From contig UQXE01000003.1 of NCBI GenBank assembly GCA_900544965.1, positions 1 through 64,000 of the forward strand: a stretch of 64,000 bases of DNA, in the 5' to 3' direction. The notes below the pieces were generated by a model. That model searched no databases. It was not told where the DNA came from and saw nothing but the letters and a program-made list of their open reading frames with translations. The position numbers and the translations under genes are program-made. Positions 7,903-16,903 of this stretch are shown piece by piece (position 1 is the stretch's first letter; each line of letters begins with the position of its first letter). Source of the stretch: an uncultured Eubacteriales bacterium. GTDB lineage: Bacteria; Bacillota; Clostridia; Christensenellales; CAG-138.

Positions 7903-8829
7903 CTATACGTTGAGTTCCTCGCCTACGATATACAGCGGCCTGCCCTTGAGCTCGTCATACATGCGGTTCATATAAGCTCCCTGAACGCCCATAAACATCA
8001 TGGTGATGCCGTTAAGAAGCACCAGGCCGTCAACAGCCCACAGCCATGCCGGCACTCCCACGGTGCACGCAAGCACTATCAGCGCGATAAGCCCCATACC
8101 TGAGAGCATGCACACCGCCACGCCCGCCTTGCCGGCTATAGCGAGCGGCTTGTTTGAAAAACCCGTTATGCCGTCCATGGCAAGCTTAAGCATCTTCTTC
8201 ATGGTGTACTTGGTCTTACCAGCATAGCGCTCATGCCTTACGTATTCCACAGGTACGGTTTCATAACCCATCCACGCGCTCATTCCGCGCAGAAATCTGT
8301 TGTGTTCGCGCATATTTAGAAATACTTCCGCTACTTTTTTGTCAATAAGCCTGAAATCCCCGGTATCCAACGGTATCGGATAAGCGCTCATGGACCTTAA
8401 CAGCCTGTAATAGCAAAAGGCCGTAAACTTTTTAAATATGGTCTCGCCCTGACGCTTCGCTCGCTTGCCATAGGCTATGTCGGCCCCGTTCTCCCAGGCC
8501 TTAACAAGCTCTGGAATTACCTCGGGGGGATCCTGCAGATCCGCGTCTATTATGATAAGCGCGTCGCCCCTGGCTATATCCATTCCCGCGGTCACCGCAA
8601 GCTGATGGCCGAAATTGCGCGAGAACGAGCGGACCTTTACCTGCGGGTTCGCCTTGGCGATCTTTCTTAGCTGCTTCATCGTATCGTCGCGGCTTCCATC
8701 GTTTACATATATTATCTCATAAGGATAGCCCATCCCCTTCATCACGGCGTCCATCCGCTCAAAGGATACGCCGACGACCTCCTGCTCGTTGAACACGGGT
8801 ACTATGAGCGATAAAAACTTTTCGGGCAT
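7903..8829 (-). CDS. Family 2 glycosyltransferase, membrane anchored
   Basis: A 308-residue GT2 enzyme of the DPM1/GtrB type. The catalytic domain runs from residue 5 to about 225 with IVPVFNEQEVV, the DXD-like site IIDADLQDPPEV (about 93) and the acceptor-side TGDFRLID motif. Two C-terminal membrane spans follow (about residues 230-258 and 265-290). Enzymes of this layout transfer glucose, GlcNAc or mannose from UDP- or GDP-sugars to polyprenyl phosphate on the inner membrane face for later decoration of wall polymers. The sugar cannot be told. The gene is monocistronic with a strong AGGAGG and ends at the shared terminator with ytxC. Confidence 0.88.
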   Translation of the reverse strand: MPEKFLSLIVPVFNEQEVVGVSFERMDAVMKGMGYPYEIIYVNDGSRDDTMKQLRKIAKANPQVKVRSFSRNFGHQLAVTAGMDIARGDALIIIDADLQDPPEVIPELVKAWENGADIAYGKRAKRQGETIFKKFTAFCYYRLLRSMSAYPIPLDTGDFRLIDKKVAEVFLNMREHNRFLRGMSAWMGYETVPVEYVRHERYAGKTKYTMKKMLKLAMDGITGFSNKPLAIAGKAGVAVCMLSGMGLIALIVLACTVGVPAWLWAVDGLVLLNGITMMFMGVQGAYMNRMYDELKGRPLYIVGEELNV

Positions 8830-8950
8830 TTTATTTGCCTCCTGTGCTTTAATAGGAACTGCTTCCAGCTATATTATAACTCTTTAACCCCGGTTGGACA
8901 ATCCATGAATGGCCAAAACCCATATTTTATGGCAAATAACAGCATATTTG

Positions 8951-8978
8951 TTGCAAAACACGAAGTTGGATGTATAAT
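8951..8978 (+). promoter_or_regulatory. Promoter upstream of the aldolase gene
   Basis: TTGCAA, a 16-base spacer, then TATAAT, with TG directly before the -10. This is about 50 bases upstream of the aldolase start and fits a strong sigma-A promoter for a glycolytic gene. Confidence 0.7.
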
Positions 8979-9029
8979 TTACTTAGGCTGCGTTTACATT
9001 AAAATATCAAAGTGTAGGAGGTATCACAG

Positions 9030-9965
9030 ATGGCGCTTGTAACCAGCACGGAAATGTTCAAGAAGGCCTATGACGGCGGCTATGCCATAGGCGCGTTCAA
9101 CGTAAACAATATGGAGATAATACAGGGCATTACAGAGGCTGCCAAGGAGGAAAATGCTCCGCTTATTCTTCAAGTATCATCTGGAGCGAGAAAGTACGCC
9201 AACCACACCTATCTGATGAAGCTGATTGAGGCCGCGGTGATCGAAACAGACCTTCCCATATGCGTTCACCTGGATCACGGCGATACGTTTGAACTGTGCA
9301 AAAGCTGCATAGACGGCGGGTTTACCTCGGTTATGATCGACGGTTCACACCTGCCCTTTGACGAGAACATCGCTTTGACAAAACGCGTAGTAGAATACGC
9401 CCACGACAGGGGTGTCGTCGTTGAGGGAGAGCTTGGCAGGCTTGCCGGAATTGAGGATGCGGTTGACGTTTCCGACAAGGACGCCTCTTACACCGATCCG
9501 GACCAGGTTCAGGAGTTCGTAAACCGTACCGGCGTGGACAGCCTGGCAATAGCCATCGGCACAAGCCACGGCGCCTATAAGTTCAAGCCAGGCACCACTC
9601 CCCGCCTCCGCTTTGACATACTTGAGGAGGTGTCCAGGCGGCTTCCCGGCTTCCCCATAGTGCTTCACGGCGCAAGCTCGGTTGTGCCCGAATTCGTGGA
9701 GATGATAAACAAATACGGCGGCAATATGCCCGACGCCATCGGGGTTCCAGAGCCAATGCTCAGGCAGGCGGCGTCAATGGCGGTGTGCAAGATAAATATA
9801 GACAGCGATCTAAGGCTTGCTATGACGGGAACCATACGCAAGTATTTTGCTGAAAACCCCTCCCACTTCGACCCGCGCCAGTATCTCAAACCGGCGCGCG
9901 CGGCCATAAAGGAAATGGTCAGGCACAAGCTCGTAAATGTGCTCGGATGCAACGGCAAAGCATAA
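9030..9965 (+). CDS. fba: Class II fructose-bisphosphate aldolase
   Basis: This 311-residue enzyme cleaves fructose 1,6-bisphosphate into dihydroxyacetone phosphate and glyceraldehyde 3-phosphate, using a zinc ion. Visible hallmarks are GAFNVNNMEIIQGI at the N-terminus, the catalytic Asp and zinc His in HLDHGDTFE (about residue 82), EGELGRLAGIED (about 132), the phosphate-binding IGTSHGAYK (about 179) and HGASSV (about 212), and NIDSDLR near residue 260. Length is normal for the class IIB form. It has its own promoter and AGGAGG ribosome site and is followed after 24 bases by a DUF1292 gene; the two probably share a transcript ending at 10303-10336. Confidence 0.96.
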   Translation: MALVTSTEMFKKAYDGGYAIGAFNVNNMEIIQGITEAAKEENAPLILQVSSGARKYANHTYLMKLIEAAVIETDLPICVHLDHGDTFELCKSCIDGGFTSVMIDGSHLPFDENIALTKRVVEYAHDRGVVVEGELGRLAGIEDAVDVSDKDASYTDPDQVQEFVNRTGVDSLAIAIGTSHGAYKFKPGTTPRLRFDILEEVSRRLPGFPIVLHGASSVVPEFVEMINKYGGNMPDAIGVPEPMLRQAASMAVCKINIDSDLRLAMTGTIRKYFAENPSHFDPRQYLKPARAAIKEMVRHKLVNVLGCNGKA

Positions 9966-9989
9966 AAAGCTTTTGAAAGGAACGGTATT

Positions 9990-10256
9990 ATGGAGGAATT
10001 TGGCGGTATAATCACACTTATCGATCAGGATGGAAACGAGTGTGAATTTGAGCTTCTGGACAGGGTTGAATATCTGGATGCTGAATATGTCGTTTTGCTG
10101 CCCGTTGAGGAAGGCTCCGATGGGTCGGAGGTGGTAATACTGCTCGCGGATAAGGGCGATGCGGGTTCCAGCTATCGCGGAATTGACGACTCAGCTACGC
10201 TGAACGCTGTGTTTGATATATTTTTAAGACGGCAGGATGAGCTTGACAGCGAATAA
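9990..10256 (+). CDS. DUF1292 family protein (YrzB-like)
   Basis: An acidic 88-residue protein beginning MEEFGGIITLIDQDGNECEF, with ...FELLDRVEYLDAEYVVLLPVEE, the usual pattern of DUF1292. These small cytoplasmic proteins are widespread in Bacillota, commonly in the yrrL-yrzB neighbourhood, and have no proven function. Here the gene is uncoupled from that context and follows fba by 24 bases. It ends before a rho-independent terminator. Confidence 0.85.
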   Translation: MEEFGGIITLIDQDGNECEFELLDRVEYLDAEYVVLLPVEEGSDGSEVVILLADKGDAGSSYRGIDDSATLNAVFDIFLRRQDELDSE

Positions 10257-10302
10257 GTTTCTATGTCAAACAGGCTATGATACCGTATAAGCATCATAAG
10301 TT

Positions 10303-10336
10303 AAACGGGCCCCAAGCTACAGCCGCGGGCCTGTTT
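10303..10336 (+). terminator. Terminator after the fba-DUF1292 operon
   Basis: AAACGGGCCC pairs with GGGCCTGTTT (one G-U), and the tail reads CTTC. It lies about 45 bases after the DUF1292 stop. Confidence 0.6.
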
Positions 10337-10463
10337 CTTCAAGTTATAGCGGATAATGGCATAATCTCATTGACTCTATCTGGGACGTTTAGGGGCTGCG
10401 CCCTTTATACAGCGCGTTTTTTAATATACGAGTTTCACGCATGCGGGTATGTACGCGTAAAGC

Positions 10464-11342
10464 TTACTTTATGCCCATCTTAGCCATAAACCTTTCAGTG
10501 CTCATCTTTCCCGTACGGTTAAAGCGCCCAAGCTTATACAGGCTTTCGGGGCCTGTAATAAAGTTGATGCGTTCCTCGCATATGAGCGTGGCCTTAAAGC
10601 CCAGCTCCTTTAAAAGCTCCTCGCTGTCATCGGTGTACAGCCCATAGGGGTATACAAAGGTCTGCGGGGTAATCCCTGCCTTTACCCTAAGCTGTTCCTG
10701 CATCTTCATAACGTCGAAGGTAAGCGCGCTGCGGTACTCCTCCTCGTCTTCTCCCTTTCTGCGCTTCACGCCGTTACGCTTTCCCTGCTTATGCATATAA
10801 TAGGAATGGTTCAGTATTTCAACATGGCCGGACTCCTCAAGCTCTTTGAGCAATCCCCAGGTTAAATGCGAATAATTCGCGTTCATATCCATATTGTCAG
10901 TAAAGGTATCGGTAAATTCGCCCACGGCGGCTATGGACGCCTTTATACCTAATTCCTCAAGAATAGGTAGCACATACGTGTAGTTGTTATAATACCCGTC
11001 GTCGAAGGTTATTACCACGGGCTTGGCAGGCAGCGGAGCGCCCCCCATGGCGTAGTCTATGATATCCCTCGTAAACACGGTTTCATAACCCCGTTCCATT
11101 AGATAGATCATATCATCTCTAAACGTCTCGGGAGTAACGGTATACGTATTTATCTTTTCCGAATCCTTCAAAACCCTGTGGTACATCAATATGGGAACCT
11201 CAATGCCCTCTGCGGGTGAAGCGTCCGCCGGCATGTTATCAGCGGGCAGCGAAAATATGACTGCCAATCCCATTACCAATATAACATACGAAAGCGTAAC
11301 CGCGATCTTCCCAACTAAGCGCTTGTCAATTACCGCCTTCAC
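10464..11342 (-). CDS. Membrane-anchored polysaccharide deacetylase (CE4)
   Basis: A 292-residue NodB-fold deacetylase. An uncleaved N-terminal membrane anchor spans about residues 12-31. The catalytic domain then shows YHRV, the metal/base motif VITFDDGYYNN (about 118), the metal His pair in NHSYYMHK (about 177) and FVYPYGLY (about 237). Enzymes of this type remove acetyl groups from N-acetylated sugars in peptidoglycan or exported polysaccharide on the outer face of the membrane. The GTG start at 11342 has GAGGTGAT upstream and overlaps the 3' end of the M23 peptidase gene by 17 bases, so the two wall-active enzymes are co-expressed. Confidence 0.9.
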   Translation of the reverse strand: MKAVIDKRLVGKIAVTLSYVILVMGLAVIFSLPADNMPADASPAEGIEVPILMYHRVLKDSEKINTYTVTPETFRDDMIYLMERGYETVFTRDIIDYAMGGAPLPAKPVVITFDDGYYNNYTYVLPILEELGIKASIAAVGEFTDTFTDNMDMNANYSHLTWGLLKELEESGHVEILNHSYYMHKQGKRNGVKRRKGEDEEEYRSALTFDVMKMQEQLRVKAGITPQTFVYPYGLYTDDSEELLKELGFKATLICEERINFITGPESLYKLGRFNRTGKMSTERFMAKMGIK

Positions 11343-12396
11343 TGTTTATCACCTCGTCGCCGCGAAGCCTGAATCCATATTTGCGCTTATAGTCTCCGGT
11401 TTCCTCATCCTTTACTACCTCGCTCTTGTTTTTTTGCAGCACCTCAACCAGATGATATACGTCAATCCATATTTGATTGCTGCCCTCCTTCTGTATCTCC
11501 TCAAATATAAGCTGGAGTCCCAGGTGAAGATGCGGGCGCTTGAGCTGGTTTACGTTTTCGGTGTTGCTGTAGCCCGTTAACCCCATGTATCCTATAACGT
11601 CCCCAGCCATCACCACATCGCCCTCCTTTAGGGTCTTCACATAGGGATGGTCCTTCTGCATATGAGCATAGTAATAGTAACGGAGGTTATCAAAGCTACG
11701 TATACCTATGCGCCAGCCACCGAATCTGTTCCACCCAAGCTCCTCTATATACCCGCTTTCTATTGCTACAATGGGCATGCCGACATAGCCCATCAGGTCG
11801 TTTCCCTGGTGCTTTCGCTTATATCCATAGGTTCGCTCATTGCCAAAATCCTTATAGTGCGAAAACCCGTAGCCCTTTGCAATCGGAGAAAATACCGTAA
11901 GGCCATATCCATCCTCCCAGCGCTTGCCAGAAGGGGATGCCTCGTCCTCCACCTCAATGCTGTACTCGCCCAAAAAGCCGTTAAGCACCGCCCCATAAGC
12001 GGTTATATAATAATCATAATATTTTAATCCATCGGCAATATCCTTCATCAGCTCGCCTGCGTTAAGCCGCTCCACAAGCTTATCCATTTCAGCGGCAGCG
12101 CCCTTACCTGAAAAGTCGCCCCCGCATTTTGCCGCGGTATAGGCAAGAAGCTCTATAAAGTTCAGATGAACCTGAGAGCCATATGACTCTGTATCATACT
12201 TGATAGCACGGTTTAATATCTCGGCAGTGGGATTGAAATCAACCCATTTTATATAGCTTCGCTCCTCCGGCTCATTGCTGAACACGGCCGCCACGTCATT
12301 GTTTTCAATAGCAAGAACAAGCGCCGCTAATACAAGAATCGCCGCTGCGGATGCGTAGACGATAAGTTTTTTCTTGTCCTGTTTTAAACGCTCCAT
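11326..12396 (-). CDS. Membrane-anchored M23 family metallopeptidase
   Basis: A 356-residue protein with an N-terminal membrane anchor (about residues 10-32), a helical linker region and a C-terminal LytM/M23 domain. Zinc ligands are seen in KHQGNDLMGY (His and Asp, about residue 204) and HLHLG (about 292); YAHMQKD supplies a further conserved His. Such enzymes cut peptide cross-links in peptidoglycan, or act as inactive regulators, but here all ligands are kept, so activity is likely. I chose ATG 12396 because GGAGG sits five bases upstream; a start at 12417 lacks a ribosome site. It is followed by, and overlaps, the polysaccharide deacetylase. Confidence 0.88.
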   Translation of the reverse strand: MERLKQDKKKLIVYASAAAILVLAALVLAIENNDVAAVFSNEPEERSYIKWVDFNPTAEILNRAIKYDTESYGSQVHLNFIELLAYTAAKCGGDFSGKGAAAEMDKLVERLNAGELMKDIADGLKYYDYYITAYGAVLNGFLGEYSIEVEDEASPSGKRWEDGYGLTVFSPIAKGYGFSHYKDFGNERTYGYKRKHQGNDLMGYVGMPIVAIESGYIEELGWNRFGGWRIGIRSFDNLRYYYYAHMQKDHPYVKTLKEGDVVMAGDVIGYMGLTGYSNTENVNQLKRPHLHLGLQLIFEEIQKEGSNQIWIDVYHLVEVLQKNKSEVVKDEETGDYKRKYGFRLRGDEVINSEGGN

Positions 12397-12717
12397 CGTT
12401 TCCTCCGGGGATAACATAATATATCCGCAAAGCGCGTATTGGCAAGCCTGGACTTATTTATAATAAATTCCAAGGCTTATACTACATAAAGGATATGACG
12501 AATGAATGGATTGCAGAAGGCTCAACGGCATTAATTTGCGGTTTGACCGCAATAATAGGCGTAGTTTTTAAATATTTAATCCGTCAACCAACATATGCAA
12601 TGCCTCCGTTTATCGCCATAGGCCTTTCGTGATGCCTTGATCAGCGCATCGCGAGCTTAACCCGCAAAAGTCAGCCTTCGATAGCAAGCAACTATCAGAC
12701 TGGATTTCACTCTCAAG
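12397..12717. other. Intergenic region between the M23 gene and the repeat
   Basis: I see no gene or recognised RNA here. The region is of mixed composition and includes AT-rich patches likely to hold the promoter for the minus-strand M23-deacetylase operon. Confidence 0.4.
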
Positions 12718-12911
12718 GTATCAAAAGGCCGGCGCACATGCCGCCGGCTTTTGATGGATTATAGTTTTTGGGGGATGTATCCAAGTTATCCTCGCTGATC
12801 TTTGATGGATTGTAAAATTAGGGTAATGTTCCCAGGCCTATACTATCCCCTGTACATTTTTTAGAGTTCTTAGAACCTTTTTTGCAAAAAAGGTTCTAAG
12901 CCGCCGGAGGC
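12718..12911. repeat. Dispersed ~0.19-kb intergenic repeat, copy 2
   Basis: This is the second copy of the element at 1-192, in the same orientation. The perfect 30-base palindrome (12870-12899) is conserved without change, and the GC-rich hairpin at the 5' end is kept: CAAAAG-G-CCGGCG against CGCCGG-CTTTTG. Both ends of the copy are visible, from GTATCAAAAG to GCCGCCGGAGGC. It lies downstream of groEL (minus strand), so in one orientation it could act as a terminator. Confidence 0.85.
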
Positions 12912-13033
12912 AATATGGACAAAGAACTAAAGCCATAGCTTTTACCCTTTACAATCCCTGGGTTTTTTGACAGCATGAGCGCTCAAGCCGTTATAGTGGC
13001 CGGAGCGCTCCGCTTTGATCCAATCCTTATGGA

Positions 13034-14656
13034 TTAATACATTCCAGGCGCTCCGCCCATCGGCGCCGGAGGTTCCGGAGCCGGGATGTCGCACACAAGG
13101 CTTTCGGTCGTAAGCGCCATCGCCGCTATGGAAGCCGCGTTTTGCAAAGCGCTTCTCGCCACCTTGGTCGGGTCGATGATGCCCTTTTCAGTCATCATTC
13201 CATAATCGTCCTTGGCCGCGTCAAAGCCATAGCCGGGTTTGTTGGCAGAACGGATGTTAGATACGATTACGGAACCTTCCAGTCCCGCGTTATAGGCTAT
13301 CTGCCTTACCGGCTCTTCCATTGCGCGAAGCACGATCTCTATACCCGTGCGCTTATCGCCGGCTGCGTCCAGCGCAATCCTGCGGATGCTGTCGCACACG
13401 TTGAGCAACGCCACTCCGCCGCCTGGGACGATGCCCTCTTCTACTGCTGCACGCGTAGCGGCAAGGGCGTCTTCGATGCGCATCTTGGCTTCCTTCATCT
13501 CCACCTCGGTGGCCGCGCCCACAGCGATTACGGCTACGCCGCCAGCCAGCTTGGCCAGGCGCTCCTGGAGCTTTTCGCGGTCATATTCGGATGTGGATTC
13601 GGCGATCTGGCTGCGGATTGAATTGATGCGCGCCTTGATCTCGGCCGGCTCCCCGCTTCCCTCTACGATCGTTGTATTGTCCTTATCAACCTTTACCTGG
13701 CGCGCTGAACCCAGCTGCTCCAGCGTAGCGTCACGAAGCTCCATTCCAAGCTCGCTTGAAATTACTTCGCCGCCTGTAAGGGTGGCTATATCCTTGAGCA
13801 TTTCCTTGCGCCTGTCTCCAAAGCCCGGAGCCTTTACAGCCACAACCTGAAGCATCCCGCGCAGTTTATTTACCACAAGGGTTGCAAGGGCTTCACCCTC
13901 TACGTCCTCGGCGATTATAAGCAGTTTGCGCTGCTGCTGGGCGACGGGCTCCAGTATCGGGAGTATTTCCTGGATGCTTGAAATCTTTTTATCCGTGATA
14001 AGGATCAGCGGATTGTCAAGGATGGCTTCCATCTTATCCGGATCCGTCACCATATACGATGAAGCATAGCCGCGATCGAACTGCATGCCCTCTACGATTG
14101 AAAGGGTGGTTTCTATGGTTTTGCTCTCCTCAACGGTGATTACGCCGTCGTTACCCACCTTCTCCATTGCGTCCGAGATAAGGGAACCTATACGTTCGTC
14201 GCCCGCGGATATAGCGGCTACCTGAGCTATGGACTGCTTGTTCTCAACGGGCTTGCTTATCTCTTTAAGTTCCTTTACAGCCTCCTCAACAGCGTACTCA
14301 ATGCCGCGCTTTATGCCCATCGGGTTAGCGCCGGCCGCCACGTTCCTAAGGCCCTCGCGTACTATCGCCTGAGCCAAAAGCGTAGCGGTGGTGGTTCCGT
14401 CGCCTGCTACGTCGTTTGTCTTTGTCGCTACTTCCTTTACAAGCTGCGCGCCCATGTTTTCAAATGGATCTTCGAGTTCAATATCCTTAGCTATAGTAAC
14501 GCCGTCGTTTGTGATCATGGGAGAACCAAATTTTTTGTCCAAAACAACGTTCCTGCCCTTTGGACCAAGTGTGATCTTTACGGTGTTGGCAAGGGTGTTT
14601 ATGCCTGCCTCAAGGGCTTTGCGGGCGTCTTCGCCGAATTTGATCTGTTTTGCCAT
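13034..14656 (-). CDS. groEL: Chaperonin GroEL
   Basis: The 540-residue 60-kDa chaperonin forms a double-ring ATP-driven folding chamber in the cytoplasm. Seen in sequence: the ATP-binding GDGTTTATLLAQAI (about residue 85), LGPKGRNVVLD near residue 31, the apical-domain substrate region, EEGIVPGGGVALL (about 410) and the Gly/Met-rich tail (MGGAPGMY). Length is normal. It follows groES with a 13-base gap; together they form a heat-shock operon controlled by HrcA at the CIRCE element upstream of groES. The start has GAGGAGG upstream. Confidence 0.98.
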   Translation of the reverse strand: MAKQIKFGEDARKALEAGINTLANTVKITLGPKGRNVVLDKKFGSPMITNDGVTIAKDIELEDPFENMGAQLVKEVATKTNDVAGDGTTTATLLAQAIVREGLRNVAAGANPMGIKRGIEYAVEEAVKELKEISKPVENKQSIAQVAAISAGDERIGSLISDAMEKVGNDGVITVEESKTIETTLSIVEGMQFDRGYASSYMVTDPDKMEAILDNPLILITDKKISSIQEILPILEPVAQQQRKLLIIAEDVEGEALATLVVNKLRGMLQVVAVKAPGFGDRRKEMLKDIATLTGGEVISSELGMELRDATLEQLGSARQVKVDKDNTTIVEGSGEPAEIKARINSIRSQIAESTSEYDREKLQERLAKLAGGVAVIAVGAATEVEMKEAKMRIEDALAATRAAVEEGIVPGGGVALLNVCDSIRRIALDAAGDKRTGIEIVLRAMEEPVRQIAYNAGLEGSVIVSNIRSANKPGYGFDAAKDDYGMMTEKGIIDPTKVARSALQNAASIAAMALTTESLVCDIPAPEPPAPMGGAPGMY

Positions 14657-14669
14657 TTTTGATTCCTCC

Positions 14670-14954
14670 TCACTCTACTATTGCCAGAATATCGTTCTGG
14701 CGTACAACAATGTACTCTACGCCGTCGAGCTTAACTTCCGTTCCGGCATACTTTGAATAGATAACCCTGTCTCCCACGCTGACATGCATGGTAACTTCCT
14801 TGCCGTCTACGTTGCCGCCGGGGCCTACGGCGATAACTTCGGCCATCTGGGGCTTTTCCTTAGCCGTTCCTGTAAGTATTATTCCGCCTTTGCTGGTTTC
14901 CTCAACCTCAAGGCTCTTGATTACGACGCGGTCTGCCAATGGTTTTAGCGTCAT
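14670..14954 (-). CDS. groES: Co-chaperonin GroES
   Basis: A 94-residue co-chaperonin that caps the GroEL ring. The family pattern MTLKPLADRVVIKSLEVEE is followed by the mobile loop TSKGGIILTGTAKEKP and the terminal strand YIVVRQNDILAIVE. It is the first gene of the groES-groEL operon, preceded by a perfect CIRCE operator about 40 bases upstream of the start. Confidence 0.98.
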   Translation of the reverse strand: MTLKPLADRVVIKSLEVEETSKGGIILTGTAKEKPQMAEVIAVGPGGNVDGKEVTMHVSVGDRVIYSKYAGTEVKLDGVEYIVVRQNDILAIVE

Positions 14955-14992
14955 GGTTTATTCCTCCTTTTGGTGGTATTATCCTCACAATG

Positions 14993-15019
14993 TTAGCACT
15001 CGTCTTTTTTGAGTGCTAA
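14993..15019. promoter_or_regulatory. CIRCE operator (HrcA binding site)
   Basis: An exact match to the consensus: TTAGCACTC, nine bases, GAGTGCTAA. It lies just upstream of groES. HrcA repressor binding here represses the groESL operon until heat stress. The hrcA gene itself is not in the window. Confidence 0.97.
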
Positions 15020-15166
15020 CAGGGATATCATAGTTTATGATCGTCCTCATGGCAAGGCGGGTTAACCGCATTCATTTTGAATTATAACCAATTTAAGAAG
15101 AATAATCCATTTTAGATAACTTTTACTCAAAATTGCTTGAGTTTTCTTACTATTTTTAATGATGAT

Positions 15167-15195
15167 TTTACACAGACGGGCATAAATGCTATAAT
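15167..15195 (+). promoter_or_regulatory. Promoter upstream of dCMP deaminase
   Basis: TTTACA, a 17-base spacer, then TATAAT, 21 bases before the start codon at 15217. Spacing is ideal for sigma-A. Confidence 0.7.
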
Positions 15196-15216
15196 TGTGG
15201 CTGGAGGTGGTACTCA

Positions 15217-15666
15217 ATGTGGACTAAATGGGACTCACGGTTTATGGAAATGGCGAGAACCATTGCGGGGTGGTCAAGCTGCTATAGGGAGGGGCGCAAA
15301 ATAGGCGCTGTAATAGTAAAAAATAAGAGAATACTAACAACAGGATACAATGGCGCTCCTTCAGGCGTAGCCAGTTGCGTTGAACGCTGTGAATGCATGC
15401 GCGACAGGTTGGGAATACCCTCCGGCACCCAGCATGAATTATGCTATGGAATACACGCTGAACAAAACGCCATAATCCAGGCGGCAAAGCTCGGAGTAAG
15501 CATCGAAGCGGCTACCCTGTACTGTACTCACCAGCCGTGCGTGATCTGCGCCAAAATGATAGTGAACGCGGGAATAGCGCAGGTTATATATGGAGAGGGC
15601 TATCCCGACGAGTTTTCCTTAGAAATATTCAGGTTGGCCGGAATTCCCATAAGAAAGTATGAATAA
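15217..15666 (+). CDS. dCMP deaminase / ComEB-like deaminase
   Basis: A 149-residue zinc deaminase. The ligands are in GIHAEQNAI (His and catalytic Glu, about residue 83) and PCVICAKM (two Cys, about 108). An additional Cys/His-rich insert near residues 50-65 (CVERCECMRD) is typical of dCMP deaminases, which bind a second zinc there. The enzyme converts dCMP to dUMP, feeding thymidylate synthesis. It has its own promoter and GGAGGTGG ribosome site. Two genes downstream lies a MazG-like pyrophosphatase, giving a small nucleotide-pool theme. Confidence 0.9.
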   Translation: MWTKWDSRFMEMARTIAGWSSCYREGRKIGAVIVKNKRILTTGYNGAPSGVASCVERCECMRDRLGIPSGTQHELCYGIHAEQNAIIQAAKLGVSIEAATLYCTHQPCVICAKMIVNAGIAQVIYGEGYPDEFSLEIFRLAGIPIRKYE

Positions 15667-15763
15667 AATTAAAGAATGCCCGTGGTCTTGACCATTCGCG
15701 CATGTTATCCCAGCCGGTGTTTTTTACCGCATAAAATAAAGTTGGAGAGTCTAAAACGAATCT

Positions 15764-16852
15764 ATGGCCGATAAACTGCCTGATTATGATATAGCCATCA
15801 TGGGTTTGGGGCCTGCCGGAGCAACGCTGGCCAGGCTTTTAAGCCAAAACTTTAGGGTTATAGCGCTTGATAAAAAGCGTGCGGACGCCGGAAGCGGTTT
15901 TAAAAAGCCGTGCGGGGGTCTTTTATCCAGGGACGCGCAAAAGGCGCTGGCGCGCTTCGATCTTACGCTGCCAAAGGACGTGCTGGTTGATCCGCAAATA
16001 TTCGCCGTAAAGACCATAGACCTGCGTTCAAGGCTGGTTCGGCACTATCAGCGCTTTTACATAAATCTGGATAGGGATAAGTTTGACAGGTGGCTTACCG
16101 GCATGATTCCCGACAGGGTTAAAATACTGGCGGATTGCCGCTGTACATCGGTAAAGCGAACCGGCCGCGGCTTTTTGATCCGATATGATGAAGCCGGTAT
16201 GGAGGGCTGCCTGACGGCGAAATATGTCGTTGGCGCTGATGGGGCCAATTCGCTGCTAAGAAGGTCTCTTTATCCTAATTCGAGAATACGCCACTATATT
16301 TCGATCCAGCAATGGTTTAAAGAAACGCACAGCAGCCCGTTCTATTCCTGTATATTCGATCCCGATACAAGCGACTGCTGTTCATGGTCCATTTCCAAGG
16401 ACAATGTATTTATATTCGGCGGGGCATTTCCTCCGGACGACCCCCGGGGCCGCTTTGAGGCCCAAAAGAGCAAGCTGAAACGGGAGTTTGGTTTCCGCTT
16501 TGGGGAGCCGATAAGGACGGAGGCGTGCGTTGTGCTCAGGCCCTCGCTTACGGACAGGTTCTGCTGCGGGGGCGGAGGAGCGTTTTTAATCGGAGAGGCG
16601 GCGGGCTTTATCAGCCCGAGTTCCCTGGAGGGCGTCAGCTTCGCCATAAACAGCGCCCACCTGCTGGCGGATGTTTTAAACTCGGGGCATAGATCGCCAA
16701 ACCTCGCGTATAGGTCAAAGACACTGCCAATTCGGATGAAGCTAAGGCTCAAGGCGCTGAAGCTGCCGTTTATGTATTGGCCCGCGGTGCGCAAGCTCAT
16801 CATGGAGAGCGGGCTCAAGGCTATAAGGGTAACCGGAAGCGGCGGGCAATAG
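15764..16852 (+). CDS. FAD-dependent oxidoreductase, geranylgeranyl reductase family
   Basis: A 362-residue flavoprotein. The FAD-binding Rossmann motif is IMGLGPAGATLARLL (about residue 11). Further along come GADGANSLLRR (about 157) and FLIGEAAGFISPSSLEG (about 283), the hallmark sequence of the geranylgeranyl reductase/halogenase-like flavoprotein family, where Glu replaces the more usual Asp in GD. Members saturate polyprenyl chains or act on other small hydrophobic substrates; the substrate here is unknown. No membrane span is seen. It lies about 100 bases after the dCMP deaminase; whether they share a transcript is unclear. Confidence 0.8.
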   Translation: MADKLPDYDIAIMGLGPAGATLARLLSQNFRVIALDKKRADAGSGFKKPCGGLLSRDAQKALARFDLTLPKDVLVDPQIFAVKTIDLRSRLVRHYQRFYINLDRDKFDRWLTGMIPDRVKILADCRCTSVKRTGRGFLIRYDEAGMEGCLTAKYVVGADGANSLLRRSLYPNSRIRHYISIQQWFKETHSSPFYSCIFDPDTSDCCSWSISKDNVFIFGGAFPPDDPRGRFEAQKSKLKREFGFRFGEPIRTEACVVLRPSLTDRFCCGGGGAFLIGEAAGFISPSSLEGVSFAINSAHLLADVLNSGHRSPNLAYRSKTLPIRMKLRLKALKLPFMYWPAVRKLIMESGLKAIRVTGSGGQ

Positions 16853-16903
16853 AATAGACTTTATTTAAAATAAGTATATTGATAGAGAGGTTGGGGATAG
16901 ATC

